A stretch of DNA of 64,000 nt from Paraburkholderia franconis (GCF_009362735.1 NZ_WHNP01000006.1:62001-126000); one strand, 5' to 3'; positions 36,199 through 47,231 are shown, numbered from the stretch's first letter. Notes: a model not told the origin generated them from the sequence alone. Numbers and translations: made by a program.

Positions 36199-37464
36199 AT
36201 GGAATCCAGCCTCGACAAAGGCGCCCTGGCTGGCGCCGCCGGCGCTTCCGGCGCCACTGCTTCAGCTTCCGCCGCGGCAGGCAAGCCGCAGGCGCGCACC
36301 GTCTATTCGATTCTCGGCGCGATCAGCTTCTCGCATCTGATGAACGACATGATCCAGTCGTTGATCCTTGCGATCTATCCGATGCTGAAGGACAACTTCT
36401 CGCTGTCGTTCGGGCAGATCGGCCTGATCACGCTCACGTATCAGATCACGGCGTCGCTGCTGCAGCCGCTCGTCGGCATCTATACGGACAGGCATCCGAA
36501 GCCCTACTCGCTGCCCGTCGGCATGGGCTTCACGCTGTCGGGTCTGCTGCTGATGTCGGTCGCGCCGAATTTCGGCGTGCTGCTCGTCGCTGCGGCGCTG
36601 GTCGGCTGCGGATCGTCGGTGTTCCATCCGGAATCGTCGCGCGTCGCGCGGATGGCGTCGGGCGGCAAGCATGGTCTCGCGCAGTCGCTGTTCCAGGTGG
36701 GCGGCAACGCGGGCTCGTCGCTCGGGCCGCTGCTCGCCGCGCTGATCGTGATTCCGCACGGACAGCGCAGCATCGCGTGGTTCTCGGCGGCGGCGCTCGT
36801 CGGCATTCTCGTGCTCACGCAGATCAGCCGCTGGTACAAGCAGCATCCCGCGACGAAAAAAGCGCGCGCGGGCCACGTTCCGCACGCGACGCTCCCGCGC
36901 GGCAAGGTTGCGTTCGCGATGAGCATCCTCGTACTGCTGGTGTTCTCGAAGTACTTCTACCTGACGAGCATCAACAGCTACTTCACGTTTTATCTGATCG
37001 ACAAGTTCCACCTGCCCGTGCAGGCCGCGCAGGTGCATCTGTTCGTGTTCCTCGCGGCCGTCGCGGCGGGCACGGTGATCGGCGGCCCCGTCGGCGACCG
37101 GATCGGCCGCAAGTACGTGATCTGGGTATCGATTCTCGGCGTCGCGCCGTTCACGCTGCTGCTGCCGTACGCGAACCTGTTCTGGACGGGCGTGCTGACG
37201 GTGATCATCGGCATCGTGCTCGCATCGGCGTTCTCGGCGATTCTCGTCTACGCGCAGGAGCTGATTCCGGGCAAGGTCGGCATGGTCGCGGGGTTGTTCT
37301 TTGGCTTCGCGTTCGGCCTGGGCGGCATCGGCGCGGCCGTGCTCGGCCAGCTCGCCGACTCGACGAGCATCGCGTATGTCTACAAGGTCTGCTCGTTCCT
37401 GCCGCTGCTGGGCATCCTGACGGTGTTTCTGCCGGATATCGAAGGGAAGCGGGTAAGAGGGTGA
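36199..37464 (+). CDS. fsr: MFS transporter, fosmidomycin-resistance (Fsr) type
   Basis: A 12-helix major facilitator (421 residues) of the Fsr family, an inner-membrane drug exporter. Typical segments: SFSHLMNDMIQSLILAIYPM after an Ala-rich 35-residue leader, LVGIYTDRHPKPYSLP (the loop 2-3 motif) and GPVGDRIGRKYV in the second half. Start ATG 36199. The native substrate is unknown; the name comes from E. coli Fsr. A terminator follows. Confidence 0.88.
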   Translation: MESSLDKGALAGAAGASGATASASAAAGKPQARTVYSILGAISFSHLMNDMIQSLILAIYPMLKDNFSLSFGQIGLITLTYQITASLLQPLVGIYTDRHPKPYSLPVGMGFTLSGLLLMSVAPNFGVLLVAAALVGCGSSVFHPESSRVARMASGGKHGLAQSLFQVGGNAGSSLGPLLAALIVIPHGQRSIAWFSAAALVGILVLTQISRWYKQHPATKKARAGHVPHATLPRGKVAFAMSILVLLVFSKYFYLTSINSYFTFYLIDKFHLPVQAAQVHLFVFLAAVAAGTVIGGPVGDRIGRKYVIWVSILGVAPFTLLLPYANLFWTGVLTVIIGIVLASAFSAILVYAQELIPGKVGMVAGLFFGFAFGLGGIGAAVLGQLADSTSIAYVYKVCSFLPLLGILTVFLPDIEGKRVRG

Positions 37465-37521
37465 AGAGCCAGGCACGCGCCAGATCGCCGCAGACATCCG
37501 GCTCGACGCCAGGGCTCGACA

Positions 37522-37552
37522 AGGCGCCGCTCATCGCGGCGCCTTTGTTTTT
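37522..37552 (+). terminator. Rho-independent terminator after fsr
   Basis: Perfect 9-bp arms AGGCGCCGC/GCGGCGCCT around TCATC, followed by TTGTTTTT. Confidence 0.82.
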
Positions 37553-37781
37553 GCGGCTCACGGCGCGACGTTCGACGAATCGTGCACTGCAGCGCTCATG
37601 GTGAACCCCCGTTGTCCGCGAGCCCGCGCCTGCTCTATGCTGTGCTGACGTGCGCATGCACAGGCCGAGGGGTTCGCCACAACGGCCCCAACGGGTTCAC
37701 CCCGTCGCCGTTCGCCCGCCGCCACGCCGCCGTTGCCGTTCATTCGCCCGCTCACCCACGCAGCCCGAAGGATCGTCGCCG
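37553..37781. other. Remainder of the fsr-prpE intergenic region
   Basis: The gap from 37465 to 37781 is 317 bases. Beyond the terminator I see no RNA or regulatory element I can name. Confidence 0.4.
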
Positions 37782-39698
37782 ATGACCACCTACCGCGAAT
37801 TCCACCGCCGCTCGATCGAGGCCCCCGAAGACTTCTGGCGCGACGAAGCGAAGCGCATCCATTGGGAAACGCCGTTCGATACCGTACTCGACCGCTCGAA
37901 TCCGCCGTTTGCGCGCTGGTTCGTCGGCGGACGGACGAACCTCTGTCACAACGCGGTCGACCGGCATCTCGCGCAGCGCGCACAGCAGAACGCGCTGATC
38001 TACGTGTCGACGGAAACGGGCATCGAGCGGCGCTACACGTATGCCGAACTGCACGCGGAAGTGAACCGGATGGCGGCCGTGATGCGCTCGCTCGGCGTCG
38101 GGCGCAGCGACCGCGTGCTGATCTATCTGCCCATGATTCCCGAAGCCGTGTTCGCGATGCTCGCGTGCGCGCGGCTGGGCGCGATCCACTCGGTCGTGTT
38201 CGGCGGATTCGCCGCGCCGAATCTCGCCGCGCGCATCGACGACGCGAAGCCCGTGCTGATCGTGACGGCCGACGCCGGCGCGCGCGCAGGCAAAGTGATC
38301 GACTACACGCCGCTCGTCGACGAAGCGCTGGCGCGCGCGACGCACAAGACGCCGAAGGTGCTGCTGATCGACCGGCAGCTCACGCCCGAGCGGCTCAACG
38401 CGCCCTATCTCGTCGCGTACGAGCCGCTGCGTGAGCAGTTCTTCGACGCACATGTGCAATGCGAATGGCTCGAATCGACGGAGCCTTCGTATGTGCTGTA
38501 CACGTCGGGCACGACGGGCAAACCGAAGGGCGTGCAGCGCGACGTCGGCGGCTATGCGGTGGCGCTTGCGGCATCGATGGAATACATCTTCGAAGGCAAG
38601 GCGGGCGACACGATGTTCACGGCGTCCGATGTCGGCTGGGTGGTCGGCCACAGCTACATCGTCTATGCGCCACTGATCGCGGGCCTCACGACCGTCATGT
38701 ACGAAGGCACGCCGATCCGCCCCGATGGCGGCATCTGGTGGCGGCTCGTCGAGCAGTACAAGATCAACCTGATGTTCACCGCGCCGACCGCGATCCGCGT
38801 GTTGAAGAAGCAAGACCCGGCGTTCCTGAAACAGGCCGATCTGTCGAGCCTGCGCACGCTCTTTCTGGCAGGCGAGCCGCTCGACGAACCGACGGCTGCA
38901 TGGATCGCCGATTCGCTCGGCAAGCCTGTCGTCGACAACTTCTGGCAGACGGAAACCGGCTGGCCGATTCTCGCGATCCAGCGCGGCGTCGAGGCGCTGC
39001 CGCAAAAGCTCGGCTCGCCGGGCGTGCCCTGCTACGGTTACGGCCTGACGCTGCGCAACGAGCACACGGGCGAGCCCTGTCCGCCCGGCGAAAAAGGCGT
39101 GATCACGCTCGGCTATCCGCTGCCGCCTGGCTGCATGTCAACGGTGTGGGGCGACGACGCGCGCTTCGTAAAAACGTACTGGGAAAGCGTGCCGAACCAG
39201 CAGGTGTATTCGACGTTCGACTGGGGCATCCAGGACGAGGACGGCTACGTGACGATCCTCGGCCGTACCGACGACGTGATCAACGTCGCGGGCCATCGCC
39301 TCGGCACGCGCGAAATCGAAGAGGCGTTGTCGAGCCACAAGGCCGTCGCGGAAGTCGCTGTCGTCGGCGTAACGGATCAGGTGAAGGGACAGGCGGCGAT
39401 TGCGTTTGTCGTCGTGCGCGATGCGCTCGCGTACGAGTCCGACGATGCGCGCGCAAAGCTCTCAGCCGAGTTGTGCGCGACCGTCGATCGCCAGCTCGGC
39501 GCAATCGCGCGGCCGGCTCATGTCGTGCTCGTATCGATGCTGCCGAAAACGCGCTCCGGCAAGCTGCTGCGCCGCGCGATTGCGGCGCTCGCCGAAGGCC
39601 GCGACCCGGGCGACTTGCCGACGATCGAAGATCCGTCGGCGTTGCAGCAGATCCGCGATGCCGTGACGCCCGGCGGCACCAACGCGCGGGGCGGCTGA
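37782..39698 (+). CDS. prpE: Propionyl-CoA synthetase
   Basis: AMP-forming acyl-CoA synthetase (638 residues) activating propionate to propionyl-CoA. It has the PrpE-type N-terminus (EFHRRSIEAPEDFWRDEA), the ATP loop YTSGTTGKPKGVQRD (about 240-255), NFWQTETGWPI, the FDWGIQDEDGY hinge and the C-terminal acylation-sensitive lysine in PKTRSGKLLRR. Start ATG 37782; the frame continues 44 codons upstream without similarity. It stands alone, without prpB or prpC beside it. Confidence 0.93.
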   Translation: MTTYREFHRRSIEAPEDFWRDEAKRIHWETPFDTVLDRSNPPFARWFVGGRTNLCHNAVDRHLAQRAQQNALIYVSTETGIERRYTYAELHAEVNRMAAVMRSLGVGRSDRVLIYLPMIPEAVFAMLACARLGAIHSVVFGGFAAPNLAARIDDAKPVLIVTADAGARAGKVIDYTPLVDEALARATHKTPKVLLIDRQLTPERLNAPYLVAYEPLREQFFDAHVQCEWLESTEPSYVLYTSGTTGKPKGVQRDVGGYAVALAASMEYIFEGKAGDTMFTASDVGWVVGHSYIVYAPLIAGLTTVMYEGTPIRPDGGIWWRLVEQYKINLMFTAPTAIRVLKKQDPAFLKQADLSSLRTLFLAGEPLDEPTAAWIADSLGKPVVDNFWQTETGWPILAIQRGVEALPQKLGSPGVPCYGYGLTLRNEHTGEPCPPGEKGVITLGYPLPPGCMSTVWGDDARFVKTYWESVPNQQVYSTFDWGIQDEDGYVTILGRTDDVINVAGHRLGTREIEEALSSHKAVAEVAVVGVTDQVKGQAAIAFVVVRDALAYESDDARAKLSAELCATVDRQLGAIARPAHVVLVSMLPKTRSGKLLRRAIAALAEGRDPGDLPTIEDPSALQQIRDAVTPGGTNARGG

Positions 39699-39735
39699 GC
39701 GTTGCGCGAGAAACGGCGTGCTTATGGCGTGCTTC

Positions 39736-40527
39736 TCAACCGCGCGCCGCGAGAAACCGCCTGAGAATCCCGCTCGAATACGTGCCCGCGATTTCGGTGA
39801 GGAACGACACGAACGACGCGGGCGCATGCGCGTCCGCAGTGTCGGAAATAGTCCGCACGATCGCGCACGGAACGCCGTATTCGTAGCAGACCTGCGCGAT
39901 CGCCGCGCCTTCCATCTCGACGGCGAGCGCGTCGGGCAACGCTGCGCGCAACATGTCGACGGAAGTCGCGCTCGCAACGAACTGGTCGCCGCTGATAATC
40001 AGGCCGCGATGCACGGTCGGCAGCGCCTCCGTCAGGAAACGCTGCGACAGCGCGGCGCCCTCTTCGTCGATGAAATGCTCGCACGCGGCCGCCAGCGCGG
40101 TCGTCAAAGGCGCGTCGGCGTCGAAGCGCGACATGCCCAGCAGCGGCACCTCGAAGCGCGGAAACAGCGGCGACGCATCCATATCGTGCTGCATCAGCGA
40201 TTCGGCCACGACGATATCGCCGATCCGCACCGTCGGCCCGACGCCGCCCGCGACGCCCGTGAACACGACGGCTTCGACTTCGAACGCGTGAATCAACGCG
40301 CTCGCGGTGGCGGCCGCCGCGACCTTGCCGACGCGCGCAAGCGTCACGACGCACGGCGCGCCATGCACCGTGCCGACGTGATAGTCGCGTTTGCCGTGCG
40401 TGATGGTTTCGACGGCGCCTTCAGCGCGCATCGCCGCGACGAGATCGCCGAGCTCCTGGGGCAGCGCCGCCATCACGGCGAGCGGACGACGCGGGATCGT
40501 CGCTTCGAAAGACAGCGGCGCGCTCAT
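39736..40527 (-). CDS. mtnN: 5'-methylthioadenosine / S-adenosylhomocysteine nucleosidase
   Basis: Nucleosidase (263 residues) that splits MTA or SAH to adenine and a thioribose/ribosyl product, recycling SAM by-products. Motifs: VMAALPQELGDL (about 18), the glycine turn VFTGVAGGVGP (about 88), AVEMEGAAIAQV (purine and ribose site) and RTISDTADAHA, whose aspartate is catalytic. Start ATG 40527 overlaps the uvrD stop (ATGA), so it is coupled to the helicase. Longer than the about 230-residue E. coli enzyme. Confidence 0.87.
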   Translation of the reverse strand: MSAPLSFEATIPRRPLAVMAALPQELGDLVAAMRAEGAVETITHGKRDYHVGTVHGAPCVVTLARVGKVAAAATASALIHAFEVEAVVFTGVAGGVGPTVRIGDIVVAESLMQHDMDASPLFPRFEVPLLGMSRFDADAPLTTALAAACEHFIDEEGAALSQRFLTEALPTVHRGLIISGDQFVASATSVDMLRAALPDALAVEMEGAAIAQVCYEYGVPCAIVRTISDTADAHAPASFVSFLTEIAGTYSSGILRRFLAARG

Positions 40528-42890
40528 TCGACCGCCTGCAGCTTTGCAACGGCCAGCGCGAGCCACTTCTCGCCGTGCCGCTTGAACTTGACCTGCGCCT
40601 TCGCGTCGGCGCCGCCGCCTTCGAGCGCCGTGATCGTGCCTTCGCCGAACTTGGTGTGGAACACCTGCTGACCGATGCGGAAGCCCGCTTCCGCCGCGCG
40701 TTGCTGGTTCGCGAACGCGGGCAGCGGCGCGCTCGATGCCGTCGATGCGCCGCCGCCATAACCCTGCTGACGATCGGGCCGCGCGAACCAGTCGCGTCCC
40801 CAGCCCGCATTGTCGGAGCGGCCGCCCCAGCGCGCGCCCGCTTCGACTTTCGGCGTGAGCCACTTGAGCGTTTCCTGCGGCAGTTCGTCGAAGAAGCGCG
40901 AGCGGATGTTGTAGCGCGTCTGTCCATGCAGCATCCGGCTCTGCGCGAACGACAGATACAGGCGCTCCTTCGCGCGCGTGATCGCGACGTACATCAGGCG
41001 GCGCTCTTCTTCGAGCCCGTCCGCTTCGATCGCGCTGTTCTCGTGCGGAAAGAGCCCCTCTTCGAGACCGGTGATGAACACCGCGGTAAATTCGAGGCCC
41101 TTCGCCGCGTGCACCGTCATCAGCTGCACTGCTTCCTGACCGGCCTGCGCCTGGTTGTCGCCGGCTTCGAGCGACGCGTGCGACAGGAAGCCCGCGAGCG
41201 GCGTCATCGTGTCGGGGTTCTGCGCGGGGTCGGCGGGATTCGCGGCGTCGAGCACGTCGACGCCGGGATCGTCGGTGGCGACCACGAGTTCCGGTGAGGC
41301 CGTCGCGCCCGGACGCAGCGGAATCGAGCGCGCGGGCGTGTCGAGCCCGTAGCCTTCTTCGCTGACGAAGGCTGTGGCCGCGTTCACTAGTTCCTGCAGG
41401 TTCTCCAGCCGGTCCTGCCCTTCGCGCTCGTTCTGATAGAACTCGGACAGCCCGCTCGCGCGCACCACATGCTCGACCGTTTCGGGCAAGCTCATCTGCG
41501 CCGTTTCGGCGCGCATCTTCGCGATCAGGTTCGCAAACCCACCGAGGCTCGTACCCGCCTTGCCCGTCACGTACGGAATCGCCGCCGCCATCGAGCAGTT
41601 GTACAGGCGCGACGCGTCCGCGAGCTGCTCGATCGAGCGCGCGCCGATGCCGCGCGCCGGGAAATTGACGACGCGCGCGAACGCGGTGTCGTCGTTCGGG
41701 TTGTCGATCAGGCGCAGATATGCAAGCGCGTGCTTCACTTCCTGGCGCTCGAAGAATCGCAGGCCGCCGTACACGCGATACGGAATGCCTACGTTCACGA
41801 GCGTATGTTCGATCGTGCGCGACTGCGCGTTGCTTCGATACAGCACGGCGATCTCGCTGCGCGACAGGCCCGTATTGATCAGCGCGCGAATCTCTTCGAC
41901 GATCCAGCCCGCTTCCTGCGAATCCGTCGTCGCCTCGTAGACACGCACGGGCTCGCCATGCCCCGCGTCCGTGCGCAGGTTCTTGCCGAGGCGCCGCGCG
42001 TTGTGCGCGATCAGATGGTTCGCCGCATCGAGAATATGGCCGTGCGAACGGTAGTTCTGCTCGAGCTTGATCAGATGCCGGACCTTGAACTCGTGCTCGA
42101 AGTCGCGCATGTTGCCGACGTTCGCGCCGCGAAATGCGTAGATCGACTGGTCATCGTCGCCGACGGCGAAGATCGCGTTGTGCTCGCCCGCGAGCAGCTT
42201 CAGCCACGCGTATTGCAGCTTGTTCGTGTCCTGGAACTCGTCGACGAGAATGTGCCTGAAGCGCGCCTGATAGTGCGCGCGCAGCGGCGGGTTGTACGAC
42301 AGCAGTTCGTAGCAGCGCAGCAGCAGCTCCGGAAAATCGACGACGCCTTCGCGCTGGCATTGCTGGTCGTACGCTTCGTACAGTTCGACGAACTTGCGGT
42401 TGAAGTTGTCGGAAGCGTCGGCATCTTTCGGACGCAGCCCCTGCTCCTTCGCGTTGTTGATGAAGTACTGCAGGTTCTTCGCCGGATATTTCTCGTCGTC
42501 GATATTCAGGCCCTTCATCAGGCGCTTGATCGCGGAAAGCTGATCCGATGTGTCGAGAATCTGGAACGTCTGCGGCAGGCCCGCGTCGCGGTGATGCGCG
42601 CGCAGCATGCGGTTGCACAGGCCATGGAACGTGCCGATCCACATGCCGCGCGTATCGATCGGCAGCAGCGCCGACAGGCGCGACATCATTTCGCGCGCGG
42701 CCTTGTTCGTGAAGGTGACGCCGAGCAGGGTCGCAGGCGTTGCGAGACCGTGCTGGATCAGCCACGCGATCCGCGTGATCAGCACGCGCGTCTTGCCGCT
42801 GCCTGCGCCCGCCAGAATGAGCGCCGGTTCGTTCGGCAGTGTGACGGCGGCGTGTTGTTCGGGGTTCAGGTTCGCGAGCAGTTCGGGCAT
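40524..42890 (-). CDS. uvrD: DNA helicase II, UvrD/PcrA family
   Basis: SF1A 3'-5' helicase (788 residues) for nucleotide-excision and mismatch repair. It carries the Q-motif LNPEQHAAV (8-16), Walker A AGAGSGKTR (about 27-35), LLGVTFTNKAAREM (motif Ia), ILVDEFQDTN (Walker B), VGDDDQSIYAFRGA (motif III), and LMTVHAAKGLEF plus VAITRAKERL (motifs V and VI). Start ATG 42890. It is coupled to mtnN at its end and diverges from valS across a tandem-repeat region. Confidence 0.94.
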   Translation of the reverse strand: MPELLANLNPEQHAAVTLPNEPALILAGAGSGKTRVLITRIAWLIQHGLATPATLLGVTFTNKAAREMMSRLSALLPIDTRGMWIGTFHGLCNRMLRAHHRDAGLPQTFQILDTSDQLSAIKRLMKGLNIDDEKYPAKNLQYFINNAKEQGLRPKDADASDNFNRKFVELYEAYDQQCQREGVVDFPELLLRCYELLSYNPPLRAHYQARFRHILVDEFQDTNKLQYAWLKLLAGEHNAIFAVGDDDQSIYAFRGANVGNMRDFEHEFKVRHLIKLEQNYRSHGHILDAANHLIAHNARRLGKNLRTDAGHGEPVRVYEATTDSQEAGWIVEEIRALINTGLSRSEIAVLYRSNAQSRTIEHTLVNVGIPYRVYGGLRFFERQEVKHALAYLRLIDNPNDDTAFARVVNFPARGIGARSIEQLADASRLYNCSMAAAIPYVTGKAGTSLGGFANLIAKMRAETAQMSLPETVEHVVRASGLSEFYQNEREGQDRLENLQELVNAATAFVSEEGYGLDTPARSIPLRPGATASPELVVATDDPGVDVLDAANPADPAQNPDTMTPLAGFLSHASLEAGDNQAQAGQEAVQLMTVHAAKGLEFTAVFITGLEEGLFPHENSAIEADGLEEERRLMYVAITRAKERLYLSFAQSRMLHGQTRYNIRSRFFDELPQETLKWLTPKVEAGARWGGRSDNAGWGRDWFARPDRQQGYGGGASTASSAPLPAFANQQRAAEAGFRIGQQVFHTKFGEGTITALEGGGADAKAQVKFKRHGEKWLALAVAKLQAVE

Positions 42891-43262
42891 GGATGACGAG
42901 AAGAAACTACGATTGCGGCGGGTGGTCCGTCATTATAAGACCGCGACGCTCGGAGCCTGGTGCGCCGCTGACGCGCGTGGATCTGTCGGTCTTCGATTCC
43001 GCCGGGATCGCGCTCCTGATCGCGCCCTGTCTTGCGCCCTGTCTCACTTGCTGTCTGACGTGCTGTCTTGCGCCCTGTCTCACGCCCTGTCTCACTTCCT
43101 GTCTCACTTGTTGTCTGACGTGCTGTCCTGCGCCCCATCCCGCGCCCGTCTTGCCCTCGTCTTGAGCGCGAGCAACGGCCAGCGCGGACCGCCGCCTCAC
43201 GCCACCCTTTATAATTCAAGGTTTCGGGCATCTTTCCACGTATTTTCCGGCAGATTTTGACG
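42891..43262. other. uvrD-valS divergent intergenic region
   Basis: 372 bases that must hold the promoters for uvrD and valS. Its centre is a 12-bp tandem repeat (43023-43130). The open frames across it are artefacts of the stop-free repeat. Confidence 0.5.
43023..43130. repeat. 12-bp tandem repeat, nine units
   Basis: Nine consecutive 12-base units, consensus CGCCCTGTCTCA with variation mainly at positions 2-5 and 10-12; TGTC at positions 6-9 is invariant. Units 2-4 and 7-9 show the same three-unit order, suggesting a block duplication. Likely a variable-number repeat. Confidence 0.9.
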
Positions 43263-46136
43263 ATGACGACAAGCGACAGCACGCTGGCCAAGAGTTTCGA
43301 GCCGCAGACGATCGAGGCCCAATGGGGCCCTGAATGGGAAAAACGCGGCTACGCCGCTCCGGCGTTCGAACCGGGCCGCAAGAACTTCTCGATTCAACTG
43401 CCGCCGCCCAACGTCACGGGCACGCTGCACATGGGCCATGCGTTCAACCAGACGATCATGGACGGCCTGACCCGCTATCACCGCATGCTCGGCGAAAACA
43501 CGCTGTGGGTGCCGGGCACGGACCACGCGGGCATCGCGACGCAGATCGTCGTCGAACGGCAACTGGACACGCAAGGCATTTCGCGCCACGACCTCGGCCG
43601 CGAAAAGTTCGTGGAGCGCGTGTGGGAATGGAAGCAGCAGTCCGGCTCGACGATCACGAACCAGGTGCGGCGCCTCGGCGCGTCGATCGACTGGTCGCGC
43701 GAATACTTCACGATGGACGACAAGATGTCGGCTGCCGTGCGCGACGTGTTCGTGCGTCTGTATGAACAGGGCCTGATCTATCGCGGCAAGCGCCTCGTCA
43801 ACTGGGACCCGGTGCTGCTCACGGCCGTGTCCGATCTCGAAGTGGTCAGCGAGGAAGAGAACGGCCATCTGTGGCACATCCAGTACCCGCTCGCCTACGG
43901 CTCAGGCCATCTGACCGTCGCGACGACGCGTCCCGAAACGATGCTCGGCGACGTCGCCGCGATGGTTCATCCCGAAGACGAGCGCTACGCGCACCTTATT
44001 GGCAAGACGGTCAGGCTGCCGCTCACGGACCGCGAAATTCCCATCATCGCCGACGACTACGTGGATCGCGAGTTCGGCACGGGCGTCGTGAAGGTGACGC
44101 CTGCGCACGATTTCAACGACTACCAGGTCGGCCAGCGCCACAAGCTGCCGCAGATCGAAATCCTCACGCTCGACGCAAAGATCAACGACAACGCGCCCGA
44201 AAAATATCGCGGCATGGATCGTTTCGACGCGCGCAAACAGGTCGTCGCCGATCTCGAAGCGCTCGGGCTGCTCGAATCGGTGAAGCCGCACAAGCTGATG
44301 GTGCCGCGCGGCGACCGCACGGGCGTCGTGATCGAGCCGATGCTCACCGACCAGTGGTTCGTCGCGATGAGCAAGCCCGCTCCCGAAGGCACGTTCAATC
44401 CGGGCAAGTCGATCGCCGAAACGGCACTCGACGTGGTCCGCAACGGACAGATCAGATTCGTGCCGGAGAACTGGACGACCACGTACTACCAGTGGCTCGA
44501 AAACATCCAGGACTGGTGCATCTCGCGTCAATTGTGGTGGGGCCATCAGATTCCCGCGTGGTATGGCGAGAACGGCGAGATCTTCGTCGCGAAGACGGAA
44601 GAGGACGCACGCGCGCAAGCCGATGCGAAGGGCTACAAGGGCGCGTTGAAGCGCGACGAGGACGTGCTCGACACGTGGTTCTCGTCGGCGCTCGTGCCGT
44701 TCTCGTCGCTCGGCTGGCCGAACGAGACGCGGGAGCTGGAAGCGTATCTGCCGTCGTCGGTGCTCGTCACCGGCTTCGACATCATCTTCTTCTGGGTCGC
44801 GCGCATGGTCATGATGACCACGCACTTCACCGGCAAGGTGCCGTTCGACACCGTTTATGTGCACGGTCTCGTGCGCGACGCCGAGGGTCAGAAGATGTCG
44901 AAGAGCAAGGGCAACACGCTCGACCCGATCGATATCGTCGACGGCATCGGCCTCGACGCGTTGGTCGCGAAGCGCACCACGGGGCTGATGAATCCGAAGC
45001 AGGCCGCGTCGATCGAAAAGAAGACGCGCAAAGAGTTTCCCGAAGGCATTCCGGCGTTCGGCACGGATGCGCTGCGCTTCACCATGGCGTCGATGGCGAC
45101 GCTCGGCCGCAACGTGAACTTCGACCTCGCGCGCTGCGAAGGCTATCGCAACTTCTGCAACAAGCTGTGGAACGCAACGCGCTTCGTGCTGATGAACTGC
45201 GAAGGCCACGACTGCGGCTTCTCGAAGCCGGGCGCGTGCCAGCCTGGCGATTGCGGCCCGGGCGGCTACACGGACTTCTCGCAGGCCGACCGCTGGATCG
45301 TGTCGCTGCTTCAACGCGTCGAAGCCGAAATCGAAAAAGGCTTCGCGGATTATCGTTTTGACAATGTGGCGAACGCCCTATACAAGTTCGTGTGGGACGA
45401 ATACTGTGACTGGTATCTCGAACTCGCGAAGGTGCAGATCCAGACGGGCACGCCGGAACAGCAGCGCGCCACGCGCCGCACGCTGTTGCGTGTGCTCGAA
45501 ACGGTGCTGCGGCTCGCGCATCCTGTGATTCCTTTCATCACGGAAGCGCTGTGGCAGAAGGTGGCGCCGCTCACGGACAAGTATCCCGAAGGCAAGGCGG
45601 AAGGCGAGGCATCGATCATGACGCAGCCCTACCCGATCGCGGAGACGGGCAAGATCGACGAAAAGGCCGAGCAGTGGGCCGCCGATCTGAAGGCTGTGAT
45701 CGACGCATGCCGAAATCTGCGTGGCGAGATGAACCTGTCGCCGGCGACGAAGGTGCCGCTACTCGTGACGGGCAACGCCGAGCGGCTCACGTCGTTCGCG
45801 CCCTACGCGCAGGCGTTGGCGCGTTTGTCGGAGGTGCAGATCATCGCCGACGAAGCAACGCTCGATGCACAGGCACATGGCGCGCCGATTGCTATCGTAG
45901 GGACGGACAAGCTCGTGTTGAAGGTGGAAATCGATGTCGCCGCCGAACGCGAACGCCTGTCAAAGGAAATCGCCAGACTGAATGCAGAGGTTTCGAAATG
46001 TAACGCCAAGCTCCAGAACGAGAGCTTTGTTGCAAAAGCACCGCCGGCGGTCGTTGAGCAGGAGCAAAGAAGGCTGGCAGAATACCAGACCACGATTGGC
46101 AAGCTGACGGCACAACTGTCGCGCTTGCCGGCCTGA
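43263..46136 (+). CDS. valS: Valyl-tRNA synthetase
   Basis: Class I synthetase (957 residues) charging tRNA-Val. It shows the HIGH motif as LHMGHAF within [14 protein letters not shown] (about 45-58), the editing domain with [10 protein letters not shown], the KMSKS loop ([11 protein letters not shown], about 545), the anticodon-binding helical domain, and the C-terminal coiled coil with [18 protein letters not shown]. Start ATG 43263; a TTG two codons upstream is also in frame. galU follows after 71 bases on the same strand. Confidence 0.97.
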   Translation: MTTSDSTLAKSFEPQTIEAQWGPEWEKRGYAAPAFEPGRKNFSIQLPPPNVTGTLHMGHAFNQTIMDGLTRYHRMLGENTLWVPGTDHAGIATQIVVERQLDTQGISRHDLGREKFVERVWEWKQQSGSTITNQVRRLGASIDWSREYFTMDDKMSAAVRDVFVRLYEQGLIYRGKRLVNWDPVLLTAVSDLEVVSEEENGHLWHIQYPLAYGSGHLTVATTRPETMLGDVAAMVHPEDERYAHLIGKTVRLPLTDREIPIIADDYVDREFGTGVVKVTPAHDFNDYQVGQRHKLPQIEILTLDAKINDNAPEKYRGMDRFDARKQVVADLEALGLLESVKPHKLMVPRGDRTGVVIEPMLTDQWFVAMSKPAPEGTFNPGKSIAETALDVVRNGQIRFVPENWTTTYYQWLENIQDWCISRQLWWGHQIPAWYGENGEIFVAKTEEDARAQADAKGYKGALKRDEDVLDTWFSSALVPFSSLGWPNETRELEAYLPSSVLVTGFDIIFFWVARMVMMTTHFTGKVPFDTVYVHGLVRDAEGQKMSKSKGNTLDPIDIVDGIGLDALVAKRTTGLMNPKQAASIEKKTRKEFPEGIPAFGTDALRFTMASMATLGRNVNFDLARCEGYRNFCNKLWNATRFVLMNCEGHDCGFSKPGACQPGDCGPGGYTDFSQADRWIVSLLQRVEAEIEKGFADYRFDNVANALYKFVWDEYCDWYLELAKVQIQTGTPEQQRATRRTLLRVLETVLRLAHPVIPFITEALWQKVAPLTDKYPEGKAEGEASIMTQPYPIAETGKIDEKAEQWAADLKAVIDACRNLRGEMNLSPATKVPLLVTGNAERLTSFAPYAQALARLSEVQIIADEATLDAQAHGAPIAIVGTDKLVLKVEIDVAAERERLSKEIARLNAEVSKCNAKLQNESFVAKAPPAVVEQEQRRLAEYQTTIGKLTAQLSRLPA

Positions 46137-46207
46137 TTTACGCCCCATGCGTGCCGCGCCAGGCGGCGCATCCACGCATTCCAAACCAGAGGACGCAGGG
46201 TACACAC

Positions 46208-47089
46208 ATGCTAAAAGTTACTAAGGCAGTTTTTCCGGTCGCGGGTCTCGGTACGCGCTTTCTTCCTGCCACGAAGGCGAGCCCGAAGGAGATGCTGCCT
46301 ATCGTCGACAAGCCGCTGATCCAGTACGCAGTCGAAGAGGCGATGGCAGCGGGCATCACCGAAATGATCTTCGTGACAGGCCGCAGCAAGCGCGCGATCG
46401 AAGACCATTTCGATAAGTCGTACGAAATCGAGGCCGAGCTGGAAGCGCGCGGCAAGGACAAGCTGCTGGAGCTGGTTCGCAGCATCAAGCCGAGCCACGT
46501 CGACTGCTTCTACGTGCGTCAGCCGGAAGCGCTGGGTCTCGGCCACGCCGTGCTGTGCGCGGAAAAACTGGTCGGCGACAACCCGTTCGCCGTGATCCTC
46601 GCGGACGACCTGCTGTACGGCAAGCCGCCCGTCATGCAGCAGATGATCGAGGTGTTCGATCACTATCACAGCTCGGTGATCGGCGTCGAAGAGATTCCGC
46701 CGTCGGAGACGAAGTCGTACGGTATCGTCGACGGCAAGGAGTGGGAAGACGCGATCATCAAGATGTCAGGCATCGTCGAGAAGCCGGCGCCCGAAGTCGC
46801 GCCGTCGAATCTCGGCGTGGTCGGCCGCTATGTGCTGAAGCCGCGCATCTTCGATCACATCCGCGCGCTGAAGCCGGGCGCGGGCGGCGAACTGCAACTG
46901 ACGGACGCGATCCAGTCGCTGCTCGCCGATGAGCAGGTGCTCGCGTACAAGTATCACGGCACGCGCTTCGACTGCGGCAGCAAGCTCGGCTATCTGAAGG
47001 CGACCGTCGAATTCGCGCTGCGCCACCCGGAAGTGGCCGCGGACTTCGAAGAGTATCTGCGTACGCGTTCGCCCGTGCTGGAGGGCTGA
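46208..47089 (+). CDS. galU: UTP-glucose-1-phosphate uridylyltransferase
   Basis: Makes UDP-glucose for LPS, capsule and other polysaccharides (293 residues). The nucleotide loop and signature are [15 protein letters not shown] and [16 protein letters not shown] (about 9-41); [17 protein letters not shown] near the C-terminus is also diagnostic. Start ATG 46208 (MLKVTKAV). It follows valS and ends at a strong terminator. Confidence 0.96.
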   Translation: MLKVTKAVFPVAGLGTRFLPATKASPKEMLPIVDKPLIQYAVEEAMAAGITEMIFVTGRSKRAIEDHFDKSYEIEAELEARGKDKLLELVRSIKPSHVDCFYVRQPEALGLGHAVLCAEKLVGDNPFAVILADDLLYGKPPVMQQMIEVFDHYHSSVIGVEEIPPSETKSYGIVDGKEWEDAIIKMSGIVEKPAPEVAPSNLGVVGRYVLKPRIFDHIRALKPGAGGELQLTDAIQSLLADEQVLAYKYHGTRFDCGSKLGYLKATVEFALRHPEVAADFEEYLRTRSPVLEG

Positions 47090-47145
47090 TCGAACGTTCG
47101 GCCAGCGTGCAAGTAGCACTGCGGGCCGTCATGCAAGCATGAAGA

Positions 47146-47186
47146 AAAAGGCGCTGCGCCCCATCGGGGACGCAGCGCCTTTTTTC
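47146..47186. terminator. Bidirectional terminator between galU and tusA
   Basis: 10-bp arms AGGCGCTGCG/CGCAGCGCCT (47149-47158, 47171-47180) with an inner CCCC/GGGG, an A-run to the left and six T to the right. It serves the two converging genes. Confidence 0.87.
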
Positions 47187-47231
47187 ATGAGCTTGTGACG
47201 CGAGATGGCTAAATACAGCCGCGAAGAAACC

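Noticed and set aside
43023..43130. CRISPR array
   Set aside because: The repeat is a direct 12-bp tandem without spacers, and no cas genes are present in the window.
42893..43291. Repetitive Cys/Leu-rich (plus) or Arg/Gln-rich (minus) peptides between uvrD and valS
   Set aside because: They are produced by the stop-free 12-bp tandem repeat. No ribosome site or family similarity supports translation.
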